This document shows, piece after piece, positions 18,753 to 28,186 of a stretch of DNA of 47,379 bases. The notes beneath the pieces were generated by a model, which saw nothing but the letters and a program-made list of their open reading frames with translations, made no database searches and had not been told where the DNA came from. The position numbers and the translations under genes are program-made. Position 1 is the stretch's first letter, and each line of letters starts with the position of its first letter. The stretch is taken from positions 1-47,379 of the forward strand of contig JAOPYY010000068.1 in assembly GCA_025964395.1 (NCBI GenBank). The letters run 5' to 3'. The stretch comes from Actinomycetes bacterium. Lineage in GTDB: Bacteria; Actinomycetota; Thermoleophilia; Gaiellales; Gaiellaceae.

Positions 18753-19901
18753 ATGAGTCTTCGCGTCGCGATCGCACACGAATGGCTCGTCCGCTTCGCA
18801 GGTTCGGAGCGTTGCGTGAGTGAGATGCTCGAGCTCTTCCCGGACGCGAGGCTGCTGACGACCGTCGTCGCGCCGGACCGCCTTCCGCTCGAGCTGCGAT
18901 GCGCTCGGCCGTCGCTCCTCCAACACATCCCCGGAGCGCGGGACCACCACGAGTGGCTGCTGCCGTTCATGCCGGTCGCCTGGCGCCTCATGGAGCCGCA
19001 GCGGGACGTAGATGTCGTGATCTCGAGTAGCCACGCATGCGCCAAGGCGGTCCCGATCGCCGACGGAATCCCACATCTCTGCTACTGCCACACGCCGATG
19101 CGGTACGCGTGGAGCTTCGATGCCGAGCAGGCGCGGTTTCCGCGGTCGTTGCGCCCGCTTGCCCGTCTCGGTGCTGCCTGGTTCCGCGCCTGGGACGCTC
19201 GCACCGCCGTCTCCGTGACGCGCTTCCTCGCGAATTCGCAGGCGGTCGCGGAGCGTATCCAGCGCTGCTACGGACGCACGGCCGAGGTCGTGCACCCGCC
19301 CGTCCGCACCGACTTCTTCACACCGGGCGGGACCAGGGACGACTTCTTCCTGTACGTCGGCCGGTTCGTGGCGTACAAACGTCCCGAACTCGTGGTCGAA
19401 GCGTTCGCGGACCTTCCTGATCGGCTTGTGATGGTGGGCAGCGGGCAGATGGAATCCCGGTTGCGCAGCCGCGCAACGGCAAACATCGAGTTCGTCACGG
19501 ATGCCGACGACGACCGGCTTCGCGATCTCTACCGGAGCGCGCGGGCGCTGGTCTATCCAGGAGAAGAGGACTTCGGCATCGTCATGGCCGAGGCGCAGGC
19601 TTGCGGAACGCCGGTCATCGCGCTCGCGGCCGGTGGTGCGCTCGACATCGTCGAGCCCGGCCTGAACGGTTGGTTCGTCGCCGACCAGACGCCGACGGAA
19701 CTCCGCCGTGCGATCGAAATCGCGGACGGCGAGATGCTCGACGCCGCAGAGATTCGCCGGTCGGCGCTCAGGTTCGGCGCAGCGCGCTTCCGTGGCGAAA
19801 TAGCTGCCGCTGTGGAACGGGCGGTTTCCGAGACGACCGAAGAACAGATCGCGGTTGGGTGGCGCGTTTCGCGTGCGCGATCGGTCGGGGCGGCATCGTG
19901 A
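18753..19901 (+). CDS. Glycosyltransferase group 1 (GT4-like)
   Basis: MSLRVAIAHEWLVRFAGSERCVSEM, CYCHTPMRYAW, FFLYVGRFVAYKRPELVVEAF, PGEEDFGIVMAEAQACGTPVIA. Confidence 0.92.
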   Translation: MSLRVAIAHEWLVRFAGSERCVSEMLELFPDARLLTTVVAPDRLPLELRCARPSLLQHIPGARDHHEWLLPFMPVAWRLMEPQRDVDVVISSSHACAKAVPIADGIPHLCYCHTPMRYAWSFDAEQARFPRSLRPLARLGAAWFRAWDARTAVSVTRFLANSQAVAERIQRCYGRTAEVVHPPVRTDFFTPGGTRDDFFLYVGRFVAYKRPELVVEAFADLPDRLVMVGSGQMESRLRSRATANIEFVTDADDDRLRDLYRSARALVYPGEEDFGIVMAEAQACGTPVIALAAGGALDIVEPGLNGWFVADQTPTELRRAIEIADGEMLDAAEIRRSALRFGAARFRGEIAAAVERAVSETTEEQIAVGWRVSRARSVGAAS

Positions 19902-20938
19902 GCCGGAGTCTGAGGCTGTTCGTCCCACGCGACTGTTCCCTGCCGCTCGAGCTTCACGCGGCAGGGGAGGTCGCGCGTGTGTCGGCGGCGAGCGTCCGCG
20001 CGTGGCAAGACGCGTACGACGCTTGCGAGCATGCCACGTTCTTCCACGGTCCTCTGTGGTCGGAGATCTGGAGTTCCTATAGCAACGGCCGTTTTCAGCC
20101 GGCACCGCTTCGGGTCGACTTCACCGACGGATCGACGGCGATCGTCGGCATCACGAAGGAGCGCACTCGATTGGGTGTCGAGCGACACCATCTCTCGCCA
20201 GCTGGATGCTACGGCGGCTGGGTGAGCGCACAACGGCTGACTGACGGGCACCGGAGCGCCATCGCCCGCTATCTGATGGAGGGGCACAGCGTGGCCTGGC
20301 GAGCCAGCCCGGTCGATGCCGAGGTGGCCCGTCGGCAGTCGGGGGTGAGCGACGACTTCACGCACGAGATCGACTTGAGCGACGGAGGCGCCGCCGCACA
20401 TGCTCGTTGGCACACGAGCGCGCGAAACAAGGTGCGTCGAGCGCAGAGGGCGGGCGCCAAAGTACGAGAGGCCGGAAGCTGGGCCGACTGGAAGGCGTAC
20501 GACGCCCTTTATCGCGAGTCGCTGTGCCGCTGGGGCCATGAAGCCTCGGTCGTCTATGGATCCTCGCTGTTCGAGATGCTCGGGCGCGTCGACTCGCCTG
20601 AGGTCAGGTTGTGGCTCGCGGAGGTCGACGGCGCTCCTTGCGCGGGAGCGGTCGTCGTCGCGCACCGAACGCGCGCTAGCTACTGGCACGGTGCCTCGAC
20701 ACCGGCACGATGCCCCGGCTCGAGCTATCTCCTCCAGTGGGAGCTGTGCGAGGCCCTCGCCACCGGCGGCATCGAGACTTACGACCTCAATCCGAGCGGG
20801 GGACACGCAGGAGTGGCGTTCTTCAAGTCGAGGCTGGGTGCCGACCTGCAGCCCGCACCCTTTGTCCGACGCCGACACTGGCTCGAGCCGATCGCGGAAA
20901 CGCTTCGCCCCCTCCTCTCAATCGGAGGGGCTGCGTAA
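19898..20938 (+). CDS. FemAB-like / GNAT-fold acyltransferase domain protein
   Basis: GTG start overlapping previous stop; HTSARNKVRRAQRAGAKVREA..DALYRESLCRWG..YDLNPSGGHAGVAFFKSRLGA FemAB-type layout. Confidence 0.8.
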   Translation: MSRSLRLFVPRDCSLPLELHAAGEVARVSAASVRAWQDAYDACEHATFFHGPLWSEIWSSYSNGRFQPAPLRVDFTDGSTAIVGITKERTRLGVERHHLSPAGCYGGWVSAQRLTDGHRSAIARYLMEGHSVAWRASPVDAEVARRQSGVSDDFTHEIDLSDGGAAAHARWHTSARNKVRRAQRAGAKVREAGSWADWKAYDALYRESLCRWGHEASVVYGSSLFEMLGRVDSPEVRLWLAEVDGAPCAGAVVVAHRTRASYWHGASTPARCPGSSYLLQWELCEALATGGIETYDLNPSGGHAGVAFFKSRLGADLQPAPFVRRRHWLEPIAETLRPLLSIGGAA

Positions 20939-22068
20939 TGCCCGCCCGTGCCGAAGCCATCTCTCTGCTGGGGCAGGAGCGGGGCATCGTCGTTCGAGTC
21001 GCCGCTGCAGAAGCCGGCCTCGAAATGCTCGACGCATCCTGGGACGCGCTCGCGCGCCGGCAGCCGTGCCCCAATCCAGCCTTGTCTGCAACCTGGCTGC
21101 GAGAGCTGGCGAAATGGGAACCCGGTGTCCCCCTCATTGTCAGGGTCGAGGCCGAGGGTCGCCTCGTGACCGCCGGCGCCTTCGGCTTGCGGAGACCCGC
21201 AGGCCGCCTCGGACCGATGCTCGCTACCTGGCTCGGCGACGAGCGACAGTGGTTCTCACCCGATCTTCTCGTCGATCCCAACTATGCCGACTGCGGCTCG
21301 AGCGTCGTCGATGCCGTGCTCGGGGCGGCCGACGCCATCCAGTTATCCGCCGCGGCCGATGGGTCGATGGCGAGGGCGCTCAGAGACTGCGTTCCCTGGG
21401 TGCACACCGCCCCGCGGACGAGCGGCTGGGTCGTGCCGATCCCGCCTCCGCGTCTCGAGTACGCGAAGCGCCGCGTGCAGTACGTCCAACGGCGTGCGGA
21501 ACGGCGAGGCGCTCGTGTGGCAGTGGTGGTTGCCGAAGAGGCCGAGGAGGTGCGAGCGGCGCTCGAGCGCCTCTTCGTCATCCATCGCGAACGCTGGGAT
21601 GGCCGGCCAGGCGAGATCGCGCGCTTCTCCACCACCGAACGACACCGAGACTGGTATCGCGGCCTGGTCTCTCTGCTCGCCGCCCGGAATGAGGTTCGCG
21701 TGTGCGAGGTATCCGAAGACGGAACGGTCGTGGCCTCGACCCTCCTCTTTCTGTGCGACCGCGGCTCAGCCTTCCACACGACCGCGATCCGTCCGGCCAA
21801 CGCGTTGCTCCGCGGAGGCCACGTCGCGCTGCTCGCGTGCGTCGAGGCCGCCGCGTCCGCAGGAGCCGAAGTCATGGATCTCGGGTGGGGAGCGTGCGCT
21901 CCCGAGTCGCCGAAGGCGCGGTTCGGCCCGACACCAGTACCGGTCGCCCGCCTGCGGGCCGCTTCTTCGCCGCGCCGGCAACGTCTCTTCGACGGCCTCG
22001 ACACAGCTGCGGGGGCGCTTGAGCGCCTCCGGTCGAGGAAACCGCTCTCCTGGCTGGGGCGGAGGTGA
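20938..22068 (+). CDS. GNAT/FemAB-like acyltransferase (BcsL-type)
   Basis: YAKRRVQYVQRRAERRG...LERLFVIHRERWDGRPG...VMDLGWGACAPESPKARFG. Confidence 0.8.
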   Translation: MPARAEAISLLGQERGIVVRVAAAEAGLEMLDASWDALARRQPCPNPALSATWLRELAKWEPGVPLIVRVEAEGRLVTAGAFGLRRPAGRLGPMLATWLGDERQWFSPDLLVDPNYADCGSSVVDAVLGAADAIQLSAAADGSMARALRDCVPWVHTAPRTSGWVVPIPPPRLEYAKRRVQYVQRRAERRGARVAVVVAEEAEEVRAALERLFVIHRERWDGRPGEIARFSTTERHRDWYRGLVSLLAARNEVRVCEVSEDGTVVASTLLFLCDRGSAFHTTAIRPANALLRGGHVALLACVEAAASAGAEVMDLGWGACAPESPKARFGPTPVPVARLRAASSPRRQRLFDGLDTAAGALERLRSRKPLSWLGRR

Positions 22069-23582
22069 CGCGAGGCTTGACTGCTTCGCGGTCCGCTCTC
22101 CCGGACGAACGCCTGGCGCCCGCATCCGCCGACAACGGAGCGCCCGTGAACCTGTCCGGGCGTATCGCGGCGAACTCCTTCGCGCAGATCTGCGGGAACG
22201 TGGTCGCCTCGCTCGTCTCCTTCTTCACATTTGCGGCGGTGACACGAGCTCTCGGTCCCGGACGGTTCGGTGATCTCGTCGCCGCGACCGCCTTTCTCGG
22301 CATTCCGATCCTGATCGGCGATCTAGGGCTTAGCTGGGGTGTGCTGCGCGAGATCTCGCAGTACCCGGAGCGGACGGGCCGCGTGATGGGTGCTTCGGTG
22401 CTCGTTCGAACGGTCGGGGCCGCGGTGATCGTGTCGACGGCGGCCGGGATTGCGTTCCTGCTCCCGTTCAATGGGCACGTCAGGTACGCGGTCGCCGTCG
22501 GAGCTATCGGCGCGTTCTTCAACCTTGCCGACCTGAGCCTGATGCCGGCGCTCCAAGCTCAACTCCGGATGTACCGGATCGTGCTCGTCACCGTCGTGAG
22601 CCGTCTCGTAACGCTGGCCCTCGTTTTCGGCTTCGTTGCCGCCGGTTTGGGTTTTCACGCGATCGTGTGGGCGTATGCCCTCGGCAACATCGCGAACTTT
22701 TCGCTCGACCTGCTCGTGGTTCGTCGACTCGTCGGGCTGCGCCTCGTGTTCGATCTACCGTATTGCTGGAAAGTGCTGCGCGGATCGCTGCTCCTCGGCG
22801 CCGCGTATGTGATCGGAACGGGTTACTGGTACGTGGACCGCGTTCTGCTCTCGCTGCTCGCACCCTCGCACGACGTCGGTCTCTATGGTGCAGCCTTCAA
22901 GTTCATCGAGCTCTCGTTCATCCCGATCACGGCAATCTCAATCTCGATCTTCCCGTCGCTCGCGCGGTCGATGGAACAGCGTGATCTCGAGCGGACACCG
23001 CACCTCCTTCAGCGAAGTCTGGACATCATGGTCGCGATGTCCGTCCCGCTGTGCGTGTTTGCATTGGTCGACTCCCGAGGGCTTGTCACGATCGTCGGCG
23101 GCTCGGCGTTCTCAGCCGCAGCTCCGGCACTGCAGATTCTCGGCCCTCTCCTGGTTGTGGTCTTCGTCGCCTCGGTGTTCGAGCGGGGATTGATCGCGGG
23201 TCACCGGGAGCGTCTACTCCTCCTGTTGAACAGCGCCGGTCTCGCCTTGAACGTGGTGCTCAACGTCCTCTTCATCCCGAGGTTCGGCTACAAGGCAGTC
23301 GCAGCGGTCAGTCTGCTGACCGTCTCCCTCTGGGTCATCACGGCTGCAATCCTGGTCGGTGGCCTTTACTCGTTCAGGCCGCGGCTGCAGTTCGTCAGCC
23401 TGACGGTGCTCGCAGGGGCCGTCATGGCGGCAGCGCTCACCCTCCTTCCGGGCCCGCAAGTCCCGGGCGGCCTGCTGGCCCTGGTTGTGTACGTGAGCAT
23501 CGTGGTGATTCCACCAGGCACCGGACGCGAGCTGGCTGGCCGGCTTCTCGTCAGTCTCGCACCACCTCGGCCGGCGAGATGA
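22065..23582 (+). CDS. Oligosaccharide flippase (Wzx-like, MOP superfamily)
   Basis: Multi-TM; IAANSFAQICGNVVASLVSFFTFAAVTRALGPGRFGDLVAATAF; actual start may be GTG 22146. Confidence 0.88.
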   Translation: MTRGLTASRSALPDERLAPASADNGAPVNLSGRIAANSFAQICGNVVASLVSFFTFAAVTRALGPGRFGDLVAATAFLGIPILIGDLGLSWGVLREISQYPERTGRVMGASVLVRTVGAAVIVSTAAGIAFLLPFNGHVRYAVAVGAIGAFFNLADLSLMPALQAQLRMYRIVLVTVVSRLVTLALVFGFVAAGLGFHAIVWAYALGNIANFSLDLLVVRRLVGLRLVFDLPYCWKVLRGSLLLGAAYVIGTGYWYVDRVLLSLLAPSHDVGLYGAAFKFIELSFIPITAISISIFPSLARSMEQRDLERTPHLLQRSLDIMVAMSVPLCVFALVDSRGLVTIVGGSAFSAAAPALQILGPLLVVVFVASVFERGLIAGHRERLLLLLNSAGLALNVVLNVLFIPRFGYKAVAAVSLLTVSLWVITAAILVGGLYSFRPRLQFVSLTVLAGAVMAAALTLLPGPQVPGGLLALVVYVSIVVIPPGTGRELAGRLLVSLAPPRPAR

Positions 23583-24295
23583 CGCTCCTCGACCCGCGGG
23601 TGCTTGTCGGAAAGGCCCGCCGCTCGATCAGGACGCGTGGCTGGGGCGGGACGCTTCTCGAAGCCCTCACGCGCTCCAAGCGGAGTCGCGCCAGACGGAT
23701 GCCGCGCTACGTCGGTGAGCTCTTCTTCGATCTCCGGAACGGGACGAGAGTACGAGGAATCGTCAGGTTTGAGAAAAAGGGCGTCTTCGAGCAGGCGTTT
23801 CGCTGTGAGACGACACCTCGATCATGGGTGGGCAAAGCGTTGTCGGAGGTGACCGCGGACTCGGCTCGCTACACGTTCGTCGATATCGGTTGCGGGCGCG
23901 GCTTCGTTTTGCTGCAGGCGCTGAGGCGCCGGTACCACCGGATCGTCGGGATCGAGCTTGCGCCGCAGATCGCCGCCGAGGCGCGCAAGAACGTCGAGGC
24001 GTACGCTCGGCGCCGCGGTCTCGCCGCCGGCTCCGTCGAGGTCGTCGCCGCCGACGCAACGACCTGGGAGCTGCCGTGCGAGCCGAGCGTCCTGTACTTC
24101 GCCAATCCGTTCTCGCGCAAGATCTTCGAGACGATGATCCGTCGCATCGAGGAGTCGCTCAGGAGGAATCCGCGAGAGCTCTACGTGGTCTACACGTTTC
24201 CGGAATCACGACAGGTCTTCGACGATTCCCCGTCACTCGAGACGGTCGCGGACCGCAAGCGGTACGTCGTCTACCGATCGCGCGCGATCGTCTAG
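23579..24295 (+). CDS. Class I SAM-dependent methyltransferase
   Basis: YTFVDIGCGRGFVLLQALRRRYHRIVGIELAPQIAAEARKN. Confidence 0.85.
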   Translation: MTLLDPRVLVGKARRSIRTRGWGGTLLEALTRSKRSRARRMPRYVGELFFDLRNGTRVRGIVRFEKKGVFEQAFRCETTPRSWVGKALSEVTADSARYTFVDIGCGRGFVLLQALRRRYHRIVGIELAPQIAAEARKNVEAYARRRGLAAGSVEVVAADATTWELPCEPSVLYFANPFSRKIFETMIRRIEESLRRNPRELYVVYTFPESRQVFDDSPSLETVADRKRYVVYRSRAIV

Positions 24296-24355
24296 CGACT
24301 TGGCCCGCCGACGATCAGCGCGGTTTGGCACGACGGCTCAAACCGAAGAGCCCGC

Positions 24356-25234
24356 TCAGCCCACGGCGAGTAGGTCTGCCCGGTGCGCGATGAGCACATC
24401 CCGCAGCGAAATCGGCTGGTGTCCGGTGAGGCGCTTGAAGGTTGGGTCGACTACGTCGAAGAAGCCGAGGCGAACTGCCCGGCCGAACGCCGTGAGGCTC
24501 AGGACGTTCATGATGGGCGTGCCGATGCCGGCGAGGACCTCGGTGAGCATCGCGTCACTGAGCTGGACGACCTTCACGGGCTGCCCGCTCAGGTCGGTGT
24601 AGAGCTCGGCGAGGTCGTTCGGGGATAGGGCCTCGGCGCCGGTGATCTCGTAGGTCTTGCCGATGTGGCCGTCGGTCGTGAGCACGATCGCGGCTGCCTC
24701 CGCGCAGTCCCGCCGCGAGACCGGGACGATGCGCCCGTCGCCGTTGTTCGTGATCAGCCGGCGGTTCTGGACGGCTGTCGCGGCGGGAGCAAGCACCAGC
24801 TCGGCGAAGGTTCCGAACCGCAGCACCGTCCACGCGAGGCCGCTGCGGTGGAGGATCCCCTCCGTGAGGCCCGGCTCCCAGGCATACCTGCCGGTCGGAT
24901 TCGTTGCCACGGGATTGACGATTGACGTGAACACCACGTGGTTGATCCCTTCTTCCGCCGCGGCGTTGATGGCGGCGCGATGCTGGCGGACCCGGTGACC
25001 AACGGCATCGGTGCTGATGAGGAGCATCCGACTGCCGCCGGCAAAGGCGTCGCGCAGTGAAGCCGGCTCGTCGAAGTCGCCGTAGCGCACCTCGGCGCCG
25101 CGAGCGCGAAACTCCCGCAGGGCCTCCGGAGTACGAGTCACGAGGACGAGGTGCTCCGGCGCGACGCGCTCGAGCAGTTGCTCGCTGACGAGGCGGCCGA
25201 GATGACCCGCCGCCCCCGTGACGATGAGGCTCAT
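24356..25234 (-). CDS. NAD(P)H-binding NmrA-like SDR
   Basis: MSLIVTGAAGHLGRLVSEQLLERVAPEHLVLVTRTPEAL, GRYAWEPGLTEGILHRSGLAWTVLR, YEITGAEALSPNDLAELYTDLSGQPVKVV. Confidence 0.88.
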   Translation of the reverse strand: MSLIVTGAAGHLGRLVSEQLLERVAPEHLVLVTRTPEALREFRARGAEVRYGDFDEPASLRDAFAGGSRMLLISTDAVGHRVRQHRAAINAAAEEGINHVVFTSIVNPVATNPTGRYAWEPGLTEGILHRSGLAWTVLRFGTFAELVLAPAATAVQNRRLITNNGDGRIVPVSRRDCAEAAAIVLTTDGHIGKTYEITGAEALSPNDLAELYTDLSGQPVKVVQLSDAMLTEVLAGIGTPIMNVLSLTAFGRAVRLGFFDVVDPTFKRLTGHQPISLRDVLIAHRADLLAVG

Positions 25235-25433
25235 CGAACTGTTCTGCCGATCGAAAAGGACATTCGCCACCGAGCAGGCTACGGCGCCCGCGGCACCACG
25301 GGACCGGCCCGAAGGACGGGACGCACCGTACGCGGGGCCACTCCGTCCGCGGGCCTCTGGGTCGTTTACTTCGTGTGAGACCCGGCAACCGCGCCGCGGT
25401 TTGGTGCCGCCGTGAACAGGAGGATGGGACCGT

Positions 25434-26240
25434 ATGCCCACAGCCAAGAACGGACCCGTAACGCTCTCGTGGGAGAGCTTCGGCGAAGGGCCGGCAGTGC
25501 TGCTCATTGCAGGACAGGGAATGACGGCGGACGGCTGGTGGGCGACGATCCCAGTTCTGGCCGAGTCGTTCCGCGTGATCGCCTTCGACAACCGCGACAC
25601 GGGAAGCAGCAGCCGGGTGCCCTGGTTCTACTCGGCGGCGCAGATGGCCGAGGACGCCGTAGCTGTCCTCGACGCGGCCGGCGAGGCGCGCGCCCACGTC
25701 TATGGCGTGTCGCTCGGGAGCCTTGTGGCACAGGAGGTGGCCCTGCGCCATCCCGACCGGGTCAACGCACTCGTCCTCGGCTCCAGCTCCGCCGGCGGGT
25801 TCGCCGCGTACAAGCCCTCGCCCCTATCAGCCGCGCAGACGTTCATGGTCCGCGTCGGGACCATGGCGCCTGCAGAAGCGGCGTGGGCGGCCGTCCCCTA
25901 CACCTACGCAAAGAAGACGCCACACTCCCACCCGGAACGCATCGTTGCCGACATCGACCACCGGCTGAGCTCCCAACACGACGCGCTCACCTACCTGCAC
26001 CAGGCAGCCGTGGTGGCGACCCATGACGCGTACGAGCGGCTGAACCAGGTGGCCGCCCCGACGCTCGTCGTCCACGGCGAGCAGGACATCTTCATGCCGC
26101 CCGCCAATGCGCTGGTGCTCGCCGAGAAAATCCCCGGGGCGCAGCTGCAACTGTGGCCGGAGGCGGGCCACCTGTACATGATCGACGAGCCGAAGGCCGA
26201 TCGCGAGATCGCACGCTTCCTCGCGGAAGCGAGTCGCTGA
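25434..26240 (+). CDS. Alpha/beta hydrolase
   Basis: LLIAGQGMTADGW, FDNRDTGSSSRV, VYGVSLGSLVAQEVALRHPDRV nucleophile elbow, AGHLYMID. Confidence 0.9.
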   Translation: MPTAKNGPVTLSWESFGEGPAVLLIAGQGMTADGWWATIPVLAESFRVIAFDNRDTGSSSRVPWFYSAAQMAEDAVAVLDAAGEARAHVYGVSLGSLVAQEVALRHPDRVNALVLGSSSAGGFAAYKPSPLSAAQTFMVRVGTMAPAEAAWAAVPYTYAKKTPHSHPERIVADIDHRLSSQHDALTYLHQAAVVATHDAYERLNQVAAPTLVVHGEQDIFMPPANALVLAEKIPGAQLQLWPEAGHLYMIDEPKADREIARFLAEASR

Positions 26241-26255
26241 CGGCACAAAAAATGG

Positions 26256-26606
26256 CTACTCAGTCTCAGGTGCTGCGAACTCGCCGTACGCGGCGAGCGC
26301 ACGTGGCCCCCAGACCGTCCCGGGTCCGCCGTTCATCATGATCACCACGCTCATCGCCTCGGCGACTTCGGCCTCGGTCGCGCCCTGCCGCGCCGCCCCG
26401 CGCGCGTGCGCTGAGATGCACCCGTCGCATTCTCGGGTTGCGGCGATTGCCAACGCGACCAGTTCCTTGACCTTCCCTGGCAGCGCTCCGTCGGCGAGCA
26501 CCGCACTCGACATCGCGTTGTACGCGTCGTAGACGGCGGGAATGTTCTTGCGAAGCCGGGTTGCGGGTTGCGCCAAACCCTTGGCTATGTCTCTTGCGCT
26601 CTCCAT
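26256..26606 (-). CDS. Carboxymuconolactone decarboxylase family protein (AhpD-like)
   Basis: KVKELVALAIAATRECDGCISAHARGAARQGATEAEVAEAM with CxxC. Confidence 0.9.
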   Translation of the reverse strand: MESARDIAKGLAQPATRLRKNIPAVYDAYNAMSSAVLADGALPGKVKELVALAIAATRECDGCISAHARGAARQGATEAEVAEAMSVVIMMNGGPGTVWGPRALAAYGEFAAPETE

Positions 26607-26613
26607 CGCGCGG

Positions 26614-26808
26614 TCAGGCCTCGTTCACCGTGATCGCCCGCGCCGGGCAGAGCCTTCGGGCCAAGAGGAGATCCTCGTCCAGCTCGCTCGGTGGATTGTC
26701 GTCGAGCAACTCGACGAAGCCTTCCTCATCCTGGTCGAACACATCCGGTGCGGTCCGCACGCAGTTCCCAGCTCCTAGACATACGTCTTTGTCGACGACC
26801 ACTTGCAT
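26614..26808 (-). CDS. Ferredoxin (single Fe-S cluster, P450-partner type)
   Basis: MQVVVDKDVCLGAGNCVRTAPDVFDQDEEGFVELLDD...RRLCPARAITV. Confidence 0.92.
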   Translation of the reverse strand: MQVVVDKDVCLGAGNCVRTAPDVFDQDEEGFVELLDDNPPSELDEDLLLARRLCPARAITVNEA

Positions 26809-26843
26809 GGTGTTCTCCTTTCGTTCGCTTTCCGAGTTACGGC

Positions 26844-28061
26844 TCACCAGGTGACCGGCAGTTCGTAGACGCCGTAGATCGCCCCGTCGTGCTTGAACGG
26901 CACGTGCTCGAGATCTGTGGCGAGGCGCAGGCTCGGGATGCGCCGGTAGAGGGTTCCGTAGACGACTTGGAGCTCCACCCTGGCCAGCGGTTGGCCGAGG
27001 CACTGGTGCACGCCGAACCCGAACGCCATGTGTCCACCGGCGTCGCGCTGTAGGTCCAACCGCTCGGGATCGGCAAAGGCTTGCTCGTCGCGGTTGCCGG
27101 CATCGATGGCCATCACCACGCCGTCGCCGGCGCGGATGGTCTGCTGGCCGATCTCGATGTCGGCGAGCGCCACCCGCCGCAGGCCGGAGTGGATAATGCT
27201 GAGGTACCGCAGCAGCTCCTCGACCGCGCCGGCGATCAGCTTCGGGTCGTCGGCATCCCGCAGGGCGGCCAGCTGGTCGGGGTGTTCGAGCAGGGTCAGC
27301 GTGCCGAGCGCGATCATGTTCGCCGTGGTCTCGTGGCCGGCAAGGAGCAACAAGACCCCCATGACGGCCGCTTCGCGTCGGCTGAGCTCGCCGGTCTTCA
27401 CGTGTCCGGTCGCCAGCTCGGACAGCAGATCGTCGGCGGGGTCGGCGAGCTTCTCGGCGATCAGCCGGTCGAGATAGACGAGCAGCTTGCCGTTGGCTTC
27501 TCGCGCCGCCTCCGCCGAGGATTCACGATTGACGAGAACCCTGCTGTTCGCTTGGAAGAAGTCGTGGTCGGCGTAGGGCACGCCGAGCAGCTCGCAGATC
27601 ACGAGCGACGGCACGGGCAGCGCGAAGGCCTGCACCAGGTCGACCGGCTTGGGCCCGGCCAGCATTCGGTCGATCAGACCGTCCACGATCCGCTGGATCG
27701 CCGGCCGCTGCGCCTCGACGCGCTTGATCGCGAACCGGCCGGTCACCATCCGGCGCAACCGAGTGTGCTCGGGATCATCCATGCCGATGAAGGTCCGCCC
27801 CACGGTCCCGCGCTCGCGGGCAGCGACGCTGGCGTGCGGATAGCCGGGACGTTCGGTGTCGCGACTGATCCGCGGGTCACCGAGCAGCGCGCGCTGGTCC
27901 GCCTGGCGAGTGACCAGCCACGCAGTCCTGCCATCCCAGAGGCGTACCTTGGCGAGCGGCGCCTGGGCCTGTAACCCCCGCAGAGCGGGGGGCGGGCTGA
28001 ACGGGCAGACGGGCGCCCTGGCCATCGGAAACGCAGGAATCTCAGCCGATGTGGCAGCCAT
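26844..28061 (-). CDS. Cytochrome P450
   Basis: LLLLAGHETTANM, ELLRYLSI, FGFGVHQCLGQPLARVELQ haem loop. Confidence 0.95.
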   Translation of the reverse strand: MAATSAEIPAFPMARAPVCPFSPPPALRGLQAQAPLAKVRLWDGRTAWLVTRQADQRALLGDPRISRDTERPGYPHASVAARERGTVGRTFIGMDDPEHTRLRRMVTGRFAIKRVEAQRPAIQRIVDGLIDRMLAGPKPVDLVQAFALPVPSLVICELLGVPYADHDFFQANSRVLVNRESSAEAAREANGKLLVYLDRLIAEKLADPADDLLSELATGHVKTGELSRREAAVMGVLLLLAGHETTANMIALGTLTLLEHPDQLAALRDADDPKLIAGAVEELLRYLSIIHSGLRRVALADIEIGQQTIRAGDGVVMAIDAGNRDEQAFADPERLDLQRDAGGHMAFGFGVHQCLGQPLARVELQVVYGTLYRRIPSLRLATDLEHVPFKHDGAIYGVYELPVTW

Positions 28062-28186
28062 GGCAGTTCAAGCTTCCCTGACGTTCGCCCAGGTAAGAAC
28101 CGTCCCATCGATCGTGGCTGCCCGTTGTTTGGGTCAGCCCGGCAACGTCCCTCGAAGGCCCGCAGGCCCCGCGTAGGTGACCAAGC

